In this document: one piece after another, positions 55,479 to 64,000 of the stretch | Numbering within the stretch: the stretch's first letter is position 1 | Layout: each line of letters opens with the position of its first letter | Translations under genes and position numbers: made by a program | Notes under the pieces: generated by a model | Databases searched by the model: none | Seen by the model: only the letters and a program-made list of their open reading frames with translations | What the model was told of the DNA's origin: nothing | Assembly (NCBI RefSeq): GCF_003660165.1 | Contig: NZ_CP032829.1 | Span: 248,001 to 312,000 of the forward strand | Length of the DNA: 64,000 bases | Direction of reading: 5' to 3' | DNA from: Sphingomonas paeninsulae | GTDB lineage: Bacteria; Pseudomonadota; Alphaproteobacteria; Sphingomonadales; Sphingomonadaceae

Positions 55479-56534
55479 ATGACGAAAAATACCAAGCTCC
55501 TTGCCGCAGCCAGCGCCATTGCCATCGCGGCTATTGGTGCCGCTCCAGCATTTGCCGCCGGCACCGCCGCCGGTTCGAGCATCGTCAACAACGTAACGGT
55601 TAATTATACTGTCGGGGCCGTGGCGCAGACCGCTATCAACGCTTCGAACACGTTCGTTGTCGATAGGAAGATCACGCTGACCGTCGCACCGCTCGGTACG
55701 ACGACGACCAGTGTTTCACCGGGCCAGACGGCTGCTGTCACGACCTTCACCGTGACCAACACGTCGAACGCCACACTCGATTTCGGCCTCTCGGTCGCTC
55801 AACAGGTGGGTGGCGTCGCGCCTCACGGTGGCAACGACAATTTCGATGTCACTGCGCCGACGCTGTACCTCGATACCAACGGCAACAACGTCTATGACCC
55901 CGGTACCGACACGGCTGTCACCTACCTCGACGAGATTGCAGCGGATGCACAGCGCACGGTGTTCGTCGTATCGAACATTCCCGTCGGCCGCGTGACCAAC
56001 GACATCGCCGTCGTCATCCTGACTGCACAGGCGCGTGATGGCGGAGCCGCCGGCACACAGGGAGCGGTCTCGACCGAAACCATCGGTGCCAACACGGCGG
56101 GCATGGATACCGTTCTCGCCGACACCGCTGGCGCAACCGATGCCGCCCGTGATGGCATGTTCTCGGCAAAGAATGATTACACCGTCTCGGCAGCCGCGCT
56201 GACCGTACTCAAATCGTCAACCATCATCTCCGACCCATTGAACGGAATGACCAACCCAAAGATGATCCCCGGCGCTACGGTCGGATATTGTATCCAGGTG
56301 ACCAATGCCGCTGGCGGAGCCGATGCATCGGCCGTTACGATCAGCGATACGCTGCCCACGCAGACGAGCTATGACTCGACCGGCGGCATTTACGTCAACG
56401 GGATCGTGACCGCCGGCGTTTGTTCGGGCGGCACCAACACCGGAACGATCACCGGCAGCACCATTTCTGGAACGATCCCTACCGTCGCGGCCGGAACAAC
56501 CAAGACCGTCTATTTCCAGACCAAAATCAACTGA
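55479..56534 (+). CDS. Exported DUF11-like surface protein C (351 aa)
   Basis: Signal peptide (about 1-26, ending 'AAPAFAAGTAAG'), the shared module 'SSIVNNVTVNYTVGAVAQTA' with 'SNTFVVDRKITLTV', a DUF11-like domain ('VTTFTVTNTSNATLDFGLSV'), the acidic loop 'LDTNGNNVYDPGTD' (Asp at 132), then 'TPRxx'-free linker sequence and a second DUF11-like domain with 'MIPGATVGYCIQVTNAAGGA' and 'VCSGGTNTG', whose two Cys could pair. Ends 'TKTVYFQTKIN'. It is a close tandem paralog of gene D. 70 bases separate it from gene B. Confidence 0.78.
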   Translation: MTKNTKLLAAASAIAIAAIGAAPAFAAGTAAGSSIVNNVTVNYTVGAVAQTAINASNTFVVDRKITLTVAPLGTTTTSVSPGQTAAVTTFTVTNTSNATLDFGLSVAQQVGGVAPHGGNDNFDVTAPTLYLDTNGNNVYDPGTDTAVTYLDEIAADAQRTVFVVSNIPVGRVTNDIAVVILTAQARDGGAAGTQGAVSTETIGANTAGMDTVLADTAGATDAARDGMFSAKNDYTVSAAALTVLKSSTIISDPLNGMTNPKMIPGATVGYCIQVTNAAGGADASAVTISDTLPTQTSYDSTGGIYVNGIVTAGVCSGGTNTGTITGSTISGTIPTVAAGTTKTVYFQTKIN

Positions 56535-56644
56535 TGCGCAGCTGGCGACATGCTTTGGGGAAAGCATGTCGCCAGCTTGCTGCTCGTGGCGTCGCCGTCC
56601 TTCGACGGTGACGCCATTTGCGGCTTTCTACGGGGACCAAAACC

Positions 56645-57700
56645 ATGACATTGCGCCTTCGCAATCCGACCGCTTTCGGCACGATCATACTCGCCGGCAT
56701 CAGCGCGCCTGCATTCGCCGCCGGGACGACCGCCGGTTCAACGATCACGAATACCGTTTCGATCGGTTATTCGGTTGGTGGCGTCGCCCAGACGGCGATT
56801 AACGCATCCAACACTTTCACCGTCGATCGAAAGATCACGCTGTCGGTCACTGAAACGGGAACGACCACGACCGTCGTTGCACCGGGCCAAATAGCCGCGG
56901 TGACGACCTTCACAGTCAGCAACGGATCGAACGCCACGCTCGACCTTGGCCTTTCGGTGGCTCAGCAAGTCGGCGGAACGGCGCAGCATGGCGGCACCGA
57001 TAATTTCGACGTCACTGCGCCGACCCTGTACGTCGATACCAATACGAACGGGGTTTACGACCCCGGCACGGACACCGTTGTTTCCTACCTCGACGAAGTG
57101 GCGGCCGATACATCGCGAACGGTTTTCGTCGTAGCGAATATTCCCGTTGCACGCGTCAATGGCGACATCGCGGGTGTGACCCTGACCGCACAGGCTCGCG
57201 ACGGCGGTGCTGCCGGTACGCAGGGCGCGGTATCGGTGGAGACGACGGGCGCAAATACGGCCGGTCAGGACACGGTATTTGCCGATCTGGCGGGCGCAAC
57301 CGATGCGGCGCGCGACGGGCAATTCTCCGCCCGCGACGACTACACCGTCTCAGGAGCGCTCCTGACGATCACAAAGACCAGCAAGATCATCTCAGATCCA
57401 TCCAACAACACGACCAATCCAAAGATGATCCCCGGCGCAATCGTAGAATATTGCATTCAGGCGGCAAACGCTGCGGGCGGAGCGGCGGCAACGAACGTCG
57501 CAATCTCCGATATGTTGCCAACTCAGACGACTTATCTGACCGCATTCGGCATTCAGATCAACGGAACGGTCACCAGCGGCTCATGTGACGCCAATGGCAC
57601 CGCCGGAGGCACTTTCTCCAGCGGAACCATATCCGGCACGCTGGCGAGCATCCCGGCAGGCTCCGCTCGAACCCTGTATTTCCGGGCAACCATCAACTGA
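56645..57700 (+). CDS. Exported DUF11-like surface protein D (351 aa), paralog of C
   Basis: Same length and layout as protein C, with long identical blocks ('GGVAQTAINASN' vs 'GAVAQTAINASN', 'TLTAQARDGGAAGTQGAVS', 'TNPKMIPGA'). Signal peptide to about 25 ('GISAPAFAAGTTAG'), shared module, DUF11-like domain, acidic loop 'VDTNTNGVYDPGTD' (Asp at 131), second DUF11-like domain with two Cys ('EYCIQAANAA', 'GSCDANGTAG'). Ends 'ARTLYFRATIN'. ATG 56645. A clear tandem duplication. Its stop is 1 base before the giant gene's ATG. Confidence 0.78.
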   Translation: MTLRLRNPTAFGTIILAGISAPAFAAGTTAGSTITNTVSIGYSVGGVAQTAINASNTFTVDRKITLSVTETGTTTTVVAPGQIAAVTTFTVSNGSNATLDLGLSVAQQVGGTAQHGGTDNFDVTAPTLYVDTNTNGVYDPGTDTVVSYLDEVAADTSRTVFVVANIPVARVNGDIAGVTLTAQARDGGAAGTQGAVSVETTGANTAGQDTVFADLAGATDAARDGQFSARDDYTVSGALLTITKTSKIISDPSNNTTNPKMIPGAIVEYCIQAANAAGGAAATNVAISDMLPTQTTYLTAFGIQINGTVTSGSCDANGTAGGTFSSGTISGTLASIPAGSARTLYFRATIN

Positions 57701-57701
57701 C

Positions 57702-60700
57702 ATGCGCAACGGCCTTTCACTCACTGGATTGCGAGTGTCGGGCCGGCGCGTCCCTTTTTTTTCGGGTATCGCGATTAACCATCTGAGGGCCTTGGGAGTT
57801 TTGCTTGCAGCCGTGGCACCCGCCATGAGCAGCGCACCCGCGCGCGCCGACACGATCAGCAATATCGCGACCATCCAGTGGGATGCAGGCTCAACGACGC
57901 TCGTTCGGCAATCGAACCAGGTCGATCTGACGGTCGATCGCAGTGCCCCTGCCCTTACCCTGTCCACATTTCAGTTTTCGACAAATCCCAGCGGTCAAAA
58001 GCTGGCGATTCCGCAAACCATATGTCGCGGCAGCAATGGCGACATCCCCGTGATGTTGACCGGAGCCTTTGCCGACACACCGCTCAGCCCCGCGACCGTC
58101 GAAAAGACAACGTTGATCCGCGCGGGCGAACCGTTGGTCGTCAGCGTCACATCGGCCATCGACAATCGCGATCCGTTGAAGGTCGACACGCTGACGGTGA
58201 CGCTTAATACGCCGGGTGGTGACGAAGAGACTTTAATCCTAAGCGAAACAGGCATCAATACGAACCTGTTTGTTGGATTAATAAAAACCTCTCCGGTTCC
58301 CCCCACGCCGATCAAGCATGATTGCGAGCTTTCGTTGCAGCCGGGCGACAAATTGCAGATCGACTCCGTCCGTTCGGACGGTTCGCTGATCGCTAATACA
58401 CCGGTAGAAGTCTTGATCGACCCCTATGGCGTCGTTTTCGACAGTCGCGATGCCACGCCGATCAACGGTACGAAGGTTACGTTGGTCGATGCCGATACCG
58501 GCGCACCGGCGACTGTGTTTGGCGATGACGGAATTTCACTATTTCCATCCACATTGGTTACTGGATCAACAGCAACAGACGCCAGAGGAGTTATTTATAC
58601 TTTTCCCGCAGGTGAATATCGGTTCCCGTTCGCGAAACCCGGTCGATATAAATTGCTGGTCGAACCGCCCTCCCCGTACAAGGCGCCTTCGCTGTCCTCT
58701 CCCTCAGATCTTGCCAGTCTCCGGCGACCGGACGGTCTCCCCTTCGCGCTAGGCACAGGCTCCTACGGGGCCATTTTCGTTTTGGCCGATCCGGCCCCGG
58801 TTCGCATCGACCTTCCGGCCGACAAACCACTCGACCAGTTGACGATCCAAAAGACAGCTTCGGCGGCGGTGGCTGTGCCGGGCGATGCGGTTCAATATCG
58901 CGTTACGGTAACCAATGGCGATGCCACTCACGTCACGGGTGCGGTTACGCTAACCGATCGCCTGCCTGCTGCGATGCGCCTGAAACCAAATTCGGTTCGT
59001 TATAATGGCAATATTATAACCTATATGGCGTCTAACGATGGTACGAACCTTTCGATAGGACTGCCGCCACTCGCGGTAAAAGCGTCTGCTGTCGTCACCT
59101 ATCTTCTCGAAGTTCGGCCCGATGCGAAGTCAGGTCAGGCGGTGAACAGAGCCCAGGCTCATGATTCATTCGGGTCGGTCAGCGCAATTGCCGATGCCGC
59201 AGTCCGCATCGCTCGCGACGGCATATCGGATCGAATGACGATCATCGGACGCATCACCGATGGCGGCTGCACGGTCGATCCCGGGGTTGCAAAGGGAATC
59301 GTCGGCGTCCGTGTCATGATGGAGGACGGCAGTTACGCCGTTACCGACCTCGACGGGCGTTATCATTTCGAAGGCGTCATTCCCGGCACCCATGTTGTCC
59401 AGATCGATCCGTCGACACTGGGTGCAACCCATGTGCCGGTCGATTGCGCGCGGAATGCCCGTTCGGCAGGCAGCGCAATCTCGCGCTTTGTCGAGGGCCA
59501 GGGCGGCGCATTGCTGCGCGCCGACTTCCGCGCCACGGCTGGCACCAACGCCATTCGCAGCACCGCCACAGCGGTATCGCGTCCCATCCCTGCAGGTGAC
59601 GCCGCCGCTGCCGGAGCCGAGCGCGACTGGTTTACCGGGCAAGCCCCCGGCATCGCATGGCTGTTCCCTGAAGCCGATCATAATCCCCGCACAAAGGCCG
59701 TGCGTGTCGCGATCAAACATCTGCCCGGACAGACCGTCAGCCTGTTTGCCAATGGTAAACCTGTCGAGCCGATGTCGCTGGATGGTACACGCAAGAACGC
59801 CGACGGCACCGTTGCGATAACCTTGTGGCGCGCACTCGATCTAGCCGATCGCGACACGCTTTTTACAGCAGAAGTCCATGACACGAACGGCACGATCGTC
59901 GAGCGCCTGTCCCGCAAAGTCCATTTCTCCGCGAGTCCGCTGCACGCCGAATTCCTGCGCGACCGTTCGCTGCTGGTTGCCGATGGCGTAACGCGGCCCG
60001 TGATTGCCGTTCGCCTGACCGACCGTGATGGCAACCCCATTCATCATGGGCTGGTCGGCGACTTCAGCGTGCCCGCCCCTTATTATCCCGCGGTCGAAGC
60101 CGACGCTCAACAGGCACGCCAGCTTGCCGGTCTCGAACGCGCCCGCCCCGTCTGGCACGTTCAGGGCGACGACGGCATTGCCTATATCGAACTTGAGCCG
60201 ACGACGGCTTCGGGCGCGTTGGCGCTCACTCTGCCCTTCCGCGATGGCGAAGTAACGCGCACCCAACGGATCGACGCCTGGCTGACTCCCGGCAATCGTC
60301 CGTGGACGGTCGTCGGCTTCGCTGCGGGCACGACCGGGATCAACACGGTCAAAGGTCGCCTTGAGGATCTTGGCAACGGATCGAACGAATGGCTGACCAG
60401 TGGCCGCGTCGCATTGTATGCCAAGGGCAAGATTCAGGGGAAATGGCTGCTGACGCTGGCTTATGACAGCGCCAAAAGCGCGAACGATACGCAGTTCGGT
60501 GGCACGCTCGATCCGCAGGCCTATTACACCGTCTATGCCGATCGCAGCGAGCGTCGCTATGATGCGTCATCGATCCGCAAGCTGTATGTCCGGCTTGAGC
60601 GCCCACAGTTCTACGCGCTGTTCGGCGACTATGACACCGGCATGGCGGAGCCGCAGTTGACCCGTTACGTCCGCACATTCAACGGATTAAAGACGCAATA

Positions 60701-62843
60701 TCGATCGGAACATGTCGCCGCGACCGCCTTTGCTTCGAACACGCCCTACAGCCATCGCCGTCAGGAAATTCAGGGCAATGGTCTCAGCGGGCCTTATGGT
60801 CTTGCGGCGCGCGACATCTTACCGAACAGCGAGACGATCACCATCGAAGTCCGCGATCGCCTGCGTTCGGATCATATCATCGACAGTAAAGTCCTGACGC
60901 GGCACATCGACTATGACATCGATTATGTCGGCGGCACATTGACGTTCCGGTCGCCGGTCCTCAGTCGGTCGTCGCTGCTGGATCCGCAATTCATCATCGC
61001 CGATTACGAAGTCGATGGCGTCGCGCAACGCGTCCTCAACGCTGGCGGCCGCGCGTCGTGGAGCAACACCGCAAAAACCCTGACCGTTGGTGCCAGCGGC
61101 ATCCACAACGAAGACGATCAGGCACGGACCAACGTCGGCGGCGTCGATGTGCGTTACTCCCCATCCGCCTCGACCGAAATCCGTGCGGAATTTGCCGGTA
61201 GCGACAGCAAGGTACGGCCCGGTTCGGCAGTTGGCAGCGCCGGTGGCTCGCTGGCATGGCTGGTCGAGGTCGAACATCATGGCCCGAAATACGATATCTT
61301 TGCCTATGCGCGCGAACAACAGGCTGGCTATGGCGTCGGTCAGCAGAACGCTTCCGAAGTCGGCACACGCAAATTCGGTGCGGATGGGCGATTGCGCATC
61401 AATCACCAACTGTCGTTTGTCGGGAGCGCGTGGCAGGAAATCCAGTTGGGCAGCGATGCCCGCCGTGATGCCGGTCTGGCAAAGGTCGAATATCACACCA
61501 AGGAACTGGATCTCCGCGCCGGTGTCACCATCGCCAACGATCATCTGGCCGATGGTTCAGAAGCAAATTCGACGATCATTCAGCTCGGCGCGACCAAGAA
61601 ACTGCTGAATAATCGGCTAGAACTGGACGCCCAGACTGAATTCGCACCTGACGGCCTCAACCAGAGCGTCGATTTTCCTGCGCGCCACACGGCAACGGCG
61701 CGCTTTGCCATTACGCCCGCCGTGACGTTGATCGGATCTTACGAGATAGCCACCGGTGCGGCCGTCGATGCCCGGACGGCACGCATCGGCTTCGATCTGA
61801 AACCGTGGTCCGGTGCGCGCTTTATCGCAACGGCGAACCGGCAGGATGTCACCGAATACGGACCGCGCAGTTATGCTGCCTATGGCCTTGCCCAGTCGTT
61901 GCCGATCGGCAAGCGGTGGACGGTGGATTTCTCGCTCGACGGCAACAGGACGCTTGCCGGGATCGACCCATCGCGCGTGCTGAACGTCAATCAACCAGTC
62001 GCGAGCGGTGGGTTTCTTGGCATCAACAACACGATCACCGAAGATTTCACGGCAGTCACCGGCGGCGCGACTTATCGCGCGGAATGCTGGAGCTGGAATG
62101 GCCGGGTAGAATATCGCAATGGCAACTTGTCGGACCGCTATGGAGTGACGACCTCGATACTGCGCACGCTCGGCGAAGGCCGTGCCCTTGGCGCAACGTT
62201 AAGCTGGTTTCGCGCCAAACAATTCGGCGGCCCAACAACCGAATCCGCCGCGTTGGCAATGAGCTGGGCCAATCGCCCGAACGACAGCAAATTTTCATGG
62301 CTCGAGAAACTTGAACTGCGAAGCGACAAAGTTTCGGGCGCCGTTGCCGGGCAAAGCGACGCGATCGGATCGGTCCTGCTCGTCACCGGCGATGCCGTTT
62401 CAAAGCGCATCATCAACAGTTTGAGCGTCAACTGGTCCCCCACGTCAAAGAGCGAAGGCCGTTATCTGGGCCGGAGCGAAGTGTCGCTATTCTGGGGTAG
62501 TCGCTATGTCGCGGATCGGTATGACAGCGACGATCTGACCGGCTGGTCGAACGTGGTCGGTGCCGACATCAAATTCGATCTATCGGAAAAAGTCGACCTC
62601 GGCGTTTCTGGGACCGTTCGCGAAAGTGCGGCGGGTCGCGCGATCAGCTATTCCGGTGGCCCGGCGCTTGGTCTCGCTCCGTTCCACAATGGCTATATCT
62701 CGGTGGGCTACAATGTCGTTGGCTATAACGACCGTGATTATAACGACGCACGCTACACGCGGTCGGGGCCATATGTGACGATGCGCTTCAAATTCGACCA
62801 GAATACGCTTTCGAGCTTGGGATTAGGATCGAGGACGCGGTAA
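57702..62843 (+). CDS. Giant DUF11/SdrB-domain protein with predicted C-terminal outer-membrane barrel (1713 aa)
   Basis: Exported, with a long basic N-terminus before the signal sequence ('LGVLLAAVAPAMSSAPARA'). At about 49-80 it carries the cluster's shared module ('TISNIATIQWDAGSTTLV', 'SNQVDLTVDR'). A DUF11 domain lies at about 379-480 ('AVPGDAVQYRVTVTNGDATH') and an SdrD-B/CarboxypepD_reg-like domain at about 513-576 ('GIVGVRVMMEDGSYAVTDLD'). From about 865 to the end, alternating patterns such as 'KLYVRLERPQFYALFGDYDT' and 'NGYISVGYNVVGYNDRDYN' look like an outer-membrane barrel ending 'YVTMRFKFDQNT'. Function unknown; anchor or export pore for proteins A-D is inference. Confidence 0.78.
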   Translation: MRNGLSLTGLRVSGRRVPFFSGIAINHLRALGVLLAAVAPAMSSAPARADTISNIATIQWDAGSTTLVRQSNQVDLTVDRSAPALTLSTFQFSTNPSGQKLAIPQTICRGSNGDIPVMLTGAFADTPLSPATVEKTTLIRAGEPLVVSVTSAIDNRDPLKVDTLTVTLNTPGGDEETLILSETGINTNLFVGLIKTSPVPPTPIKHDCELSLQPGDKLQIDSVRSDGSLIANTPVEVLIDPYGVVFDSRDATPINGTKVTLVDADTGAPATVFGDDGISLFPSTLVTGSTATDARGVIYTFPAGEYRFPFAKPGRYKLLVEPPSPYKAPSLSSPSDLASLRRPDGLPFALGTGSYGAIFVLADPAPVRIDLPADKPLDQLTIQKTASAAVAVPGDAVQYRVTVTNGDATHVTGAVTLTDRLPAAMRLKPNSVRYNGNIITYMASNDGTNLSIGLPPLAVKASAVVTYLLEVRPDAKSGQAVNRAQAHDSFGSVSAIADAAVRIARDGISDRMTIIGRITDGGCTVDPGVAKGIVGVRVMMEDGSYAVTDLDGRYHFEGVIPGTHVVQIDPSTLGATHVPVDCARNARSAGSAISRFVEGQGGALLRADFRATAGTNAIRSTATAVSRPIPAGDAAAAGAERDWFTGQAPGIAWLFPEADHNPRTKAVRVAIKHLPGQTVSLFANGKPVEPMSLDGTRKNADGTVAITLWRALDLADRDTLFTAEVHDTNGTIVERLSRKVHFSASPLHAEFLRDRSLLVADGVTRPVIAVRLTDRDGNPIHHGLVGDFSVPAPYYPAVEADAQQARQLAGLERARPVWHVQGDDGIAYIELEPTTASGALALTLPFRDGEVTRTQRIDAWLTPGNRPWTVVGFAAGTTGINTVKGRLEDLGNGSNEWLTSGRVALYAKGKIQGKWLLTLAYDSAKSANDTQFGGTLDPQAYYTVYADRSERRYDASSIRKLYVRLERPQFYALFGDYDTGMAEPQLTRYVRTFNGLKTQYRSEHVAATAFASNTPYSHRRQEIQGNGLSGPYGLAARDILPNSETITIEVRDRLRSDHIIDSKVLTRHIDYDIDYVGGTLTFRSPVLSRSSLLDPQFIIADYEVDGVAQRVLNAGGRASWSNTAKTLTVGASGIHNEDDQARTNVGGVDVRYSPSASTEIRAEFAGSDSKVRPGSAVGSAGGSLAWLVEVEHHGPKYDIFAYAREQQAGYGVGQQNASEVGTRKFGADGRLRINHQLSFVGSAWQEIQLGSDARRDAGLAKVEYHTKELDLRAGVTIANDHLADGSEANSTIIQLGATKKLLNNRLELDAQTEFAPDGLNQSVDFPARHTATARFAITPAVTLIGSYEIATGAAVDARTARIGFDLKPWSGARFIATANRQDVTEYGPRSYAAYGLAQSLPIGKRWTVDFSLDGNRTLAGIDPSRVLNVNQPVASGGFLGINNTITEDFTAVTGGATYRAECWSWNGRVEYRNGNLSDRYGVTTSILRTLGEGRALGATLSWFRAKQFGGPTTESAALAMSWANRPNDSKFSWLEKLELRSDKVSGAVAGQSDAIGSVLLVTGDAVSKRIINSLSVNWSPTSKSEGRYLGRSEVSLFWGSRYVADRYDSDDLTGWSNVVGADIKFDLSEKVDLGVSGTVRESAAGRAISYSGGPALGLAPFHNGYISVGYNVVGYNDRDYNDARYTRSGPYVTMRFKFDQNTLSSLGLGSRTR

Positions 62844-63959
62844 TATTGAGCGGATTTGCCTCGACCACGTTGGATTTACGCGTCCGCACTTTCGCCCAGC
62901 GCTCGACGCCCCAATAACTCGCGCAACCGAATAGCAGCGCAAGCGCAAGTGTCATTGAGCCTAGCTCGAACGCCGTAATGTCGGGGCAAACCCAGCGAAG
63001 GTAAGTCGCGATCGGCGCGCCATATAAATATGTGCCGTAACTAATGTCCCATTTGTCGTTTATCCGCTGAAACCGTCCAAACGGAGCCTTTATGGCAAGC
63101 CAGAACAGTGCAAATCCACCGAAAATGATGAGCGACGCCTGCGTGATATGTGGATGCCCCGTAATTAGCAGTGCACCGACGATAACCGAAACCATTGCCG
63201 CCGTGGCGGTCAGGCGGGGGATAATCTGTTCCCGATACAGGTAAATCGACGATCCAAATAGGAATGCAGCGGTAAATCGCACGCCCTCGTACAAATTGCC
63301 CGTAATCCAAAGCGGTCGCTCCCAGTCGCTCAGAAAATTCAGCTTCTCATGGACAGCCGCCGCACTGGCACCAATCGTTGTGAGAACGGCCAGAATAGTC
63401 AGGGCCAGCATAATGCGGCGCTGTTGCAACGCGCCCAGCTTCCATAGCACTGCTATCAGAATGTAGCAGCGAAACTCATAGGCAATCGTCCACATGGCTC
63501 CGTTTAAATGTGGATAATGAACCATACCGGGAAACTGCCCCGGATAGTCGATGGGTGGTTGCAGGAAAATCAGATGAACCAGCGTCATCGGCAATTGCGT
63601 CCAGATCTCCGCGCCCCCAGCGGACCGAGCACGAAAACGCTGAACAAATATGCAACAATGAAAGCTGGATAAATCCTCAGCATACGCCCCACCGAATATG
63701 CTTTTAGATCGTTCGACCGCAACATCGACGCCGTGATGAGATAACCGCTCAACAGGAAGAATCCCGCGACCGCCAACTCCCCCAGCGAGATCGTTCCCGT
63801 CAGCACATGGAGCGGCTCACGCGCCCGATTGCCATCGACCATTTCAGGGGCATGGCCGATAATCACCGCTGCGGCGAAGCACAGACGCAACATCCCAAAA
63901 TTATTCTGATGCCTGACCACACGCCCGCCCATTTTGGAACGGAACCGAAATAACCGCAC
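62788..63959 (-). CDS. Acyltransferase 3 (OafA/YrhL) family membrane protein, apparent 1-nt frameshift
   Basis: Polytopic O-acyltransferase, probably modifying a surface glycan. The N-terminal part ('LRLCFAAAVIIGHAPEMVDG', 'GELAVAGFFLLSGYLITASM', 'RMLRIYPAFIVAYLFSVFVL') stops at 63585, and the rest ('HYPHLNGAMWTIAYEFRCYI' onward) is in another frame. One extra G at 63614-63618 joins them through 'LGPLGGAEIWTQLPMTLVHL' into ~390 residues, the family's usual size, with the catalytic-type His in 'IIGHAPE'. The start may be GTG 63959 or ATG 63932. Its 3' end overlaps the giant gene by 56 bases, which may hide another error. Confidence 0.8.
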
Positions 63960-64000
63960 GCCGCATTGTCTGCACCGAAGATTTCAAACAATCAACGTCA

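Overview
The window is chromosomal DNA of an alphaproteobacterium, most likely a sphingomonad (Sphingomonas-like). The evidence is a single nuoA-N operon with ribonuclease J, coaX, birA and a DUF1467 gene downstream, the ffh-rpsP-rimM-trmD-rplS operon, the tkt-gap-pgk-fba-thiE run, the zapA-6S RNA-fau arrangement, interspersed inverted repeats of a kind common in sphingomonads, and high G+C codon use throughout. I see no prophage, insertion sequence or CRISPR array.

Layout. 1-5.2 kb: minus-strand M2 peptidase (cut by the left edge), alpha/beta hydrolase, asd and an S9 dipeptidyl peptidase. 5.3-9.8 kb: minus-strand ffh-rpsP-rimM-vapB-vapC-trmD-rplS, a translation and protein-targeting operon with a toxin-antitoxin pair wedged into it. 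9.9-15.2 kb: plus-strand GGDEF/EAL protein, then the overlapping genes dapF-mtaB-ftsY-yciB. 15.2-19.7 kb: sodB, and a phage-shock locus made of divergent pspF, a sigma-54 promoter with an upstream palindrome, a secreted TonB_C-domain protein, pspA, pspB, pspC and three further small PspB-like membrane proteins. 19.8-24.5 kb: sufE, a SecD-P1-like secreted protein, a ferredoxin-like and J-domain pair, a degenerate Hpt-like protein and a 767-residue membrane-anchored coiled-coil protein. 24.2-42.2 kb: the full complex I operon nuoABCDEFGHIJKLMN followed by birA, coaX, rnj and DUF1467. 42.3-52 kb: a YbjN-like protein, suhB-like phosphatase, efp, an M23 peptidase, an L,D-transpeptidase, thiE, fba, pgk, gap and tkt. 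52.1-53.7 kb: a small coiled-coil protein, zapA, 6S RNA, fau, DUF2842 and tRNA-Asp.

53.9-62.8 kb is the most unusual part: five plus-strand genes, four encoding secreted DUF11/TIGR01451-like proteins and one a 1713-residue protein that looks like an outer-membrane barrel. Four of the five share a module just after the signal peptide, and three end in a near-identical 'F-x-T/A-x-IN' strand. I read this as one surface-protein system in which the large protein could be the anchor or exporter. A minus-strand acyltransferase lies at the right edge.

Quality warning: at least seven genes (ffh, rimM, yciB, nuoA, the ybjN-like gene, suhB, the acyltransferase) and probably an eighth small one regain a normal reading frame if one G or C is added, nearly always inside a G/C run. 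This looks like systematic single-base deletion error in the assembly, not gene decay, and I annotate those genes as probably intact.
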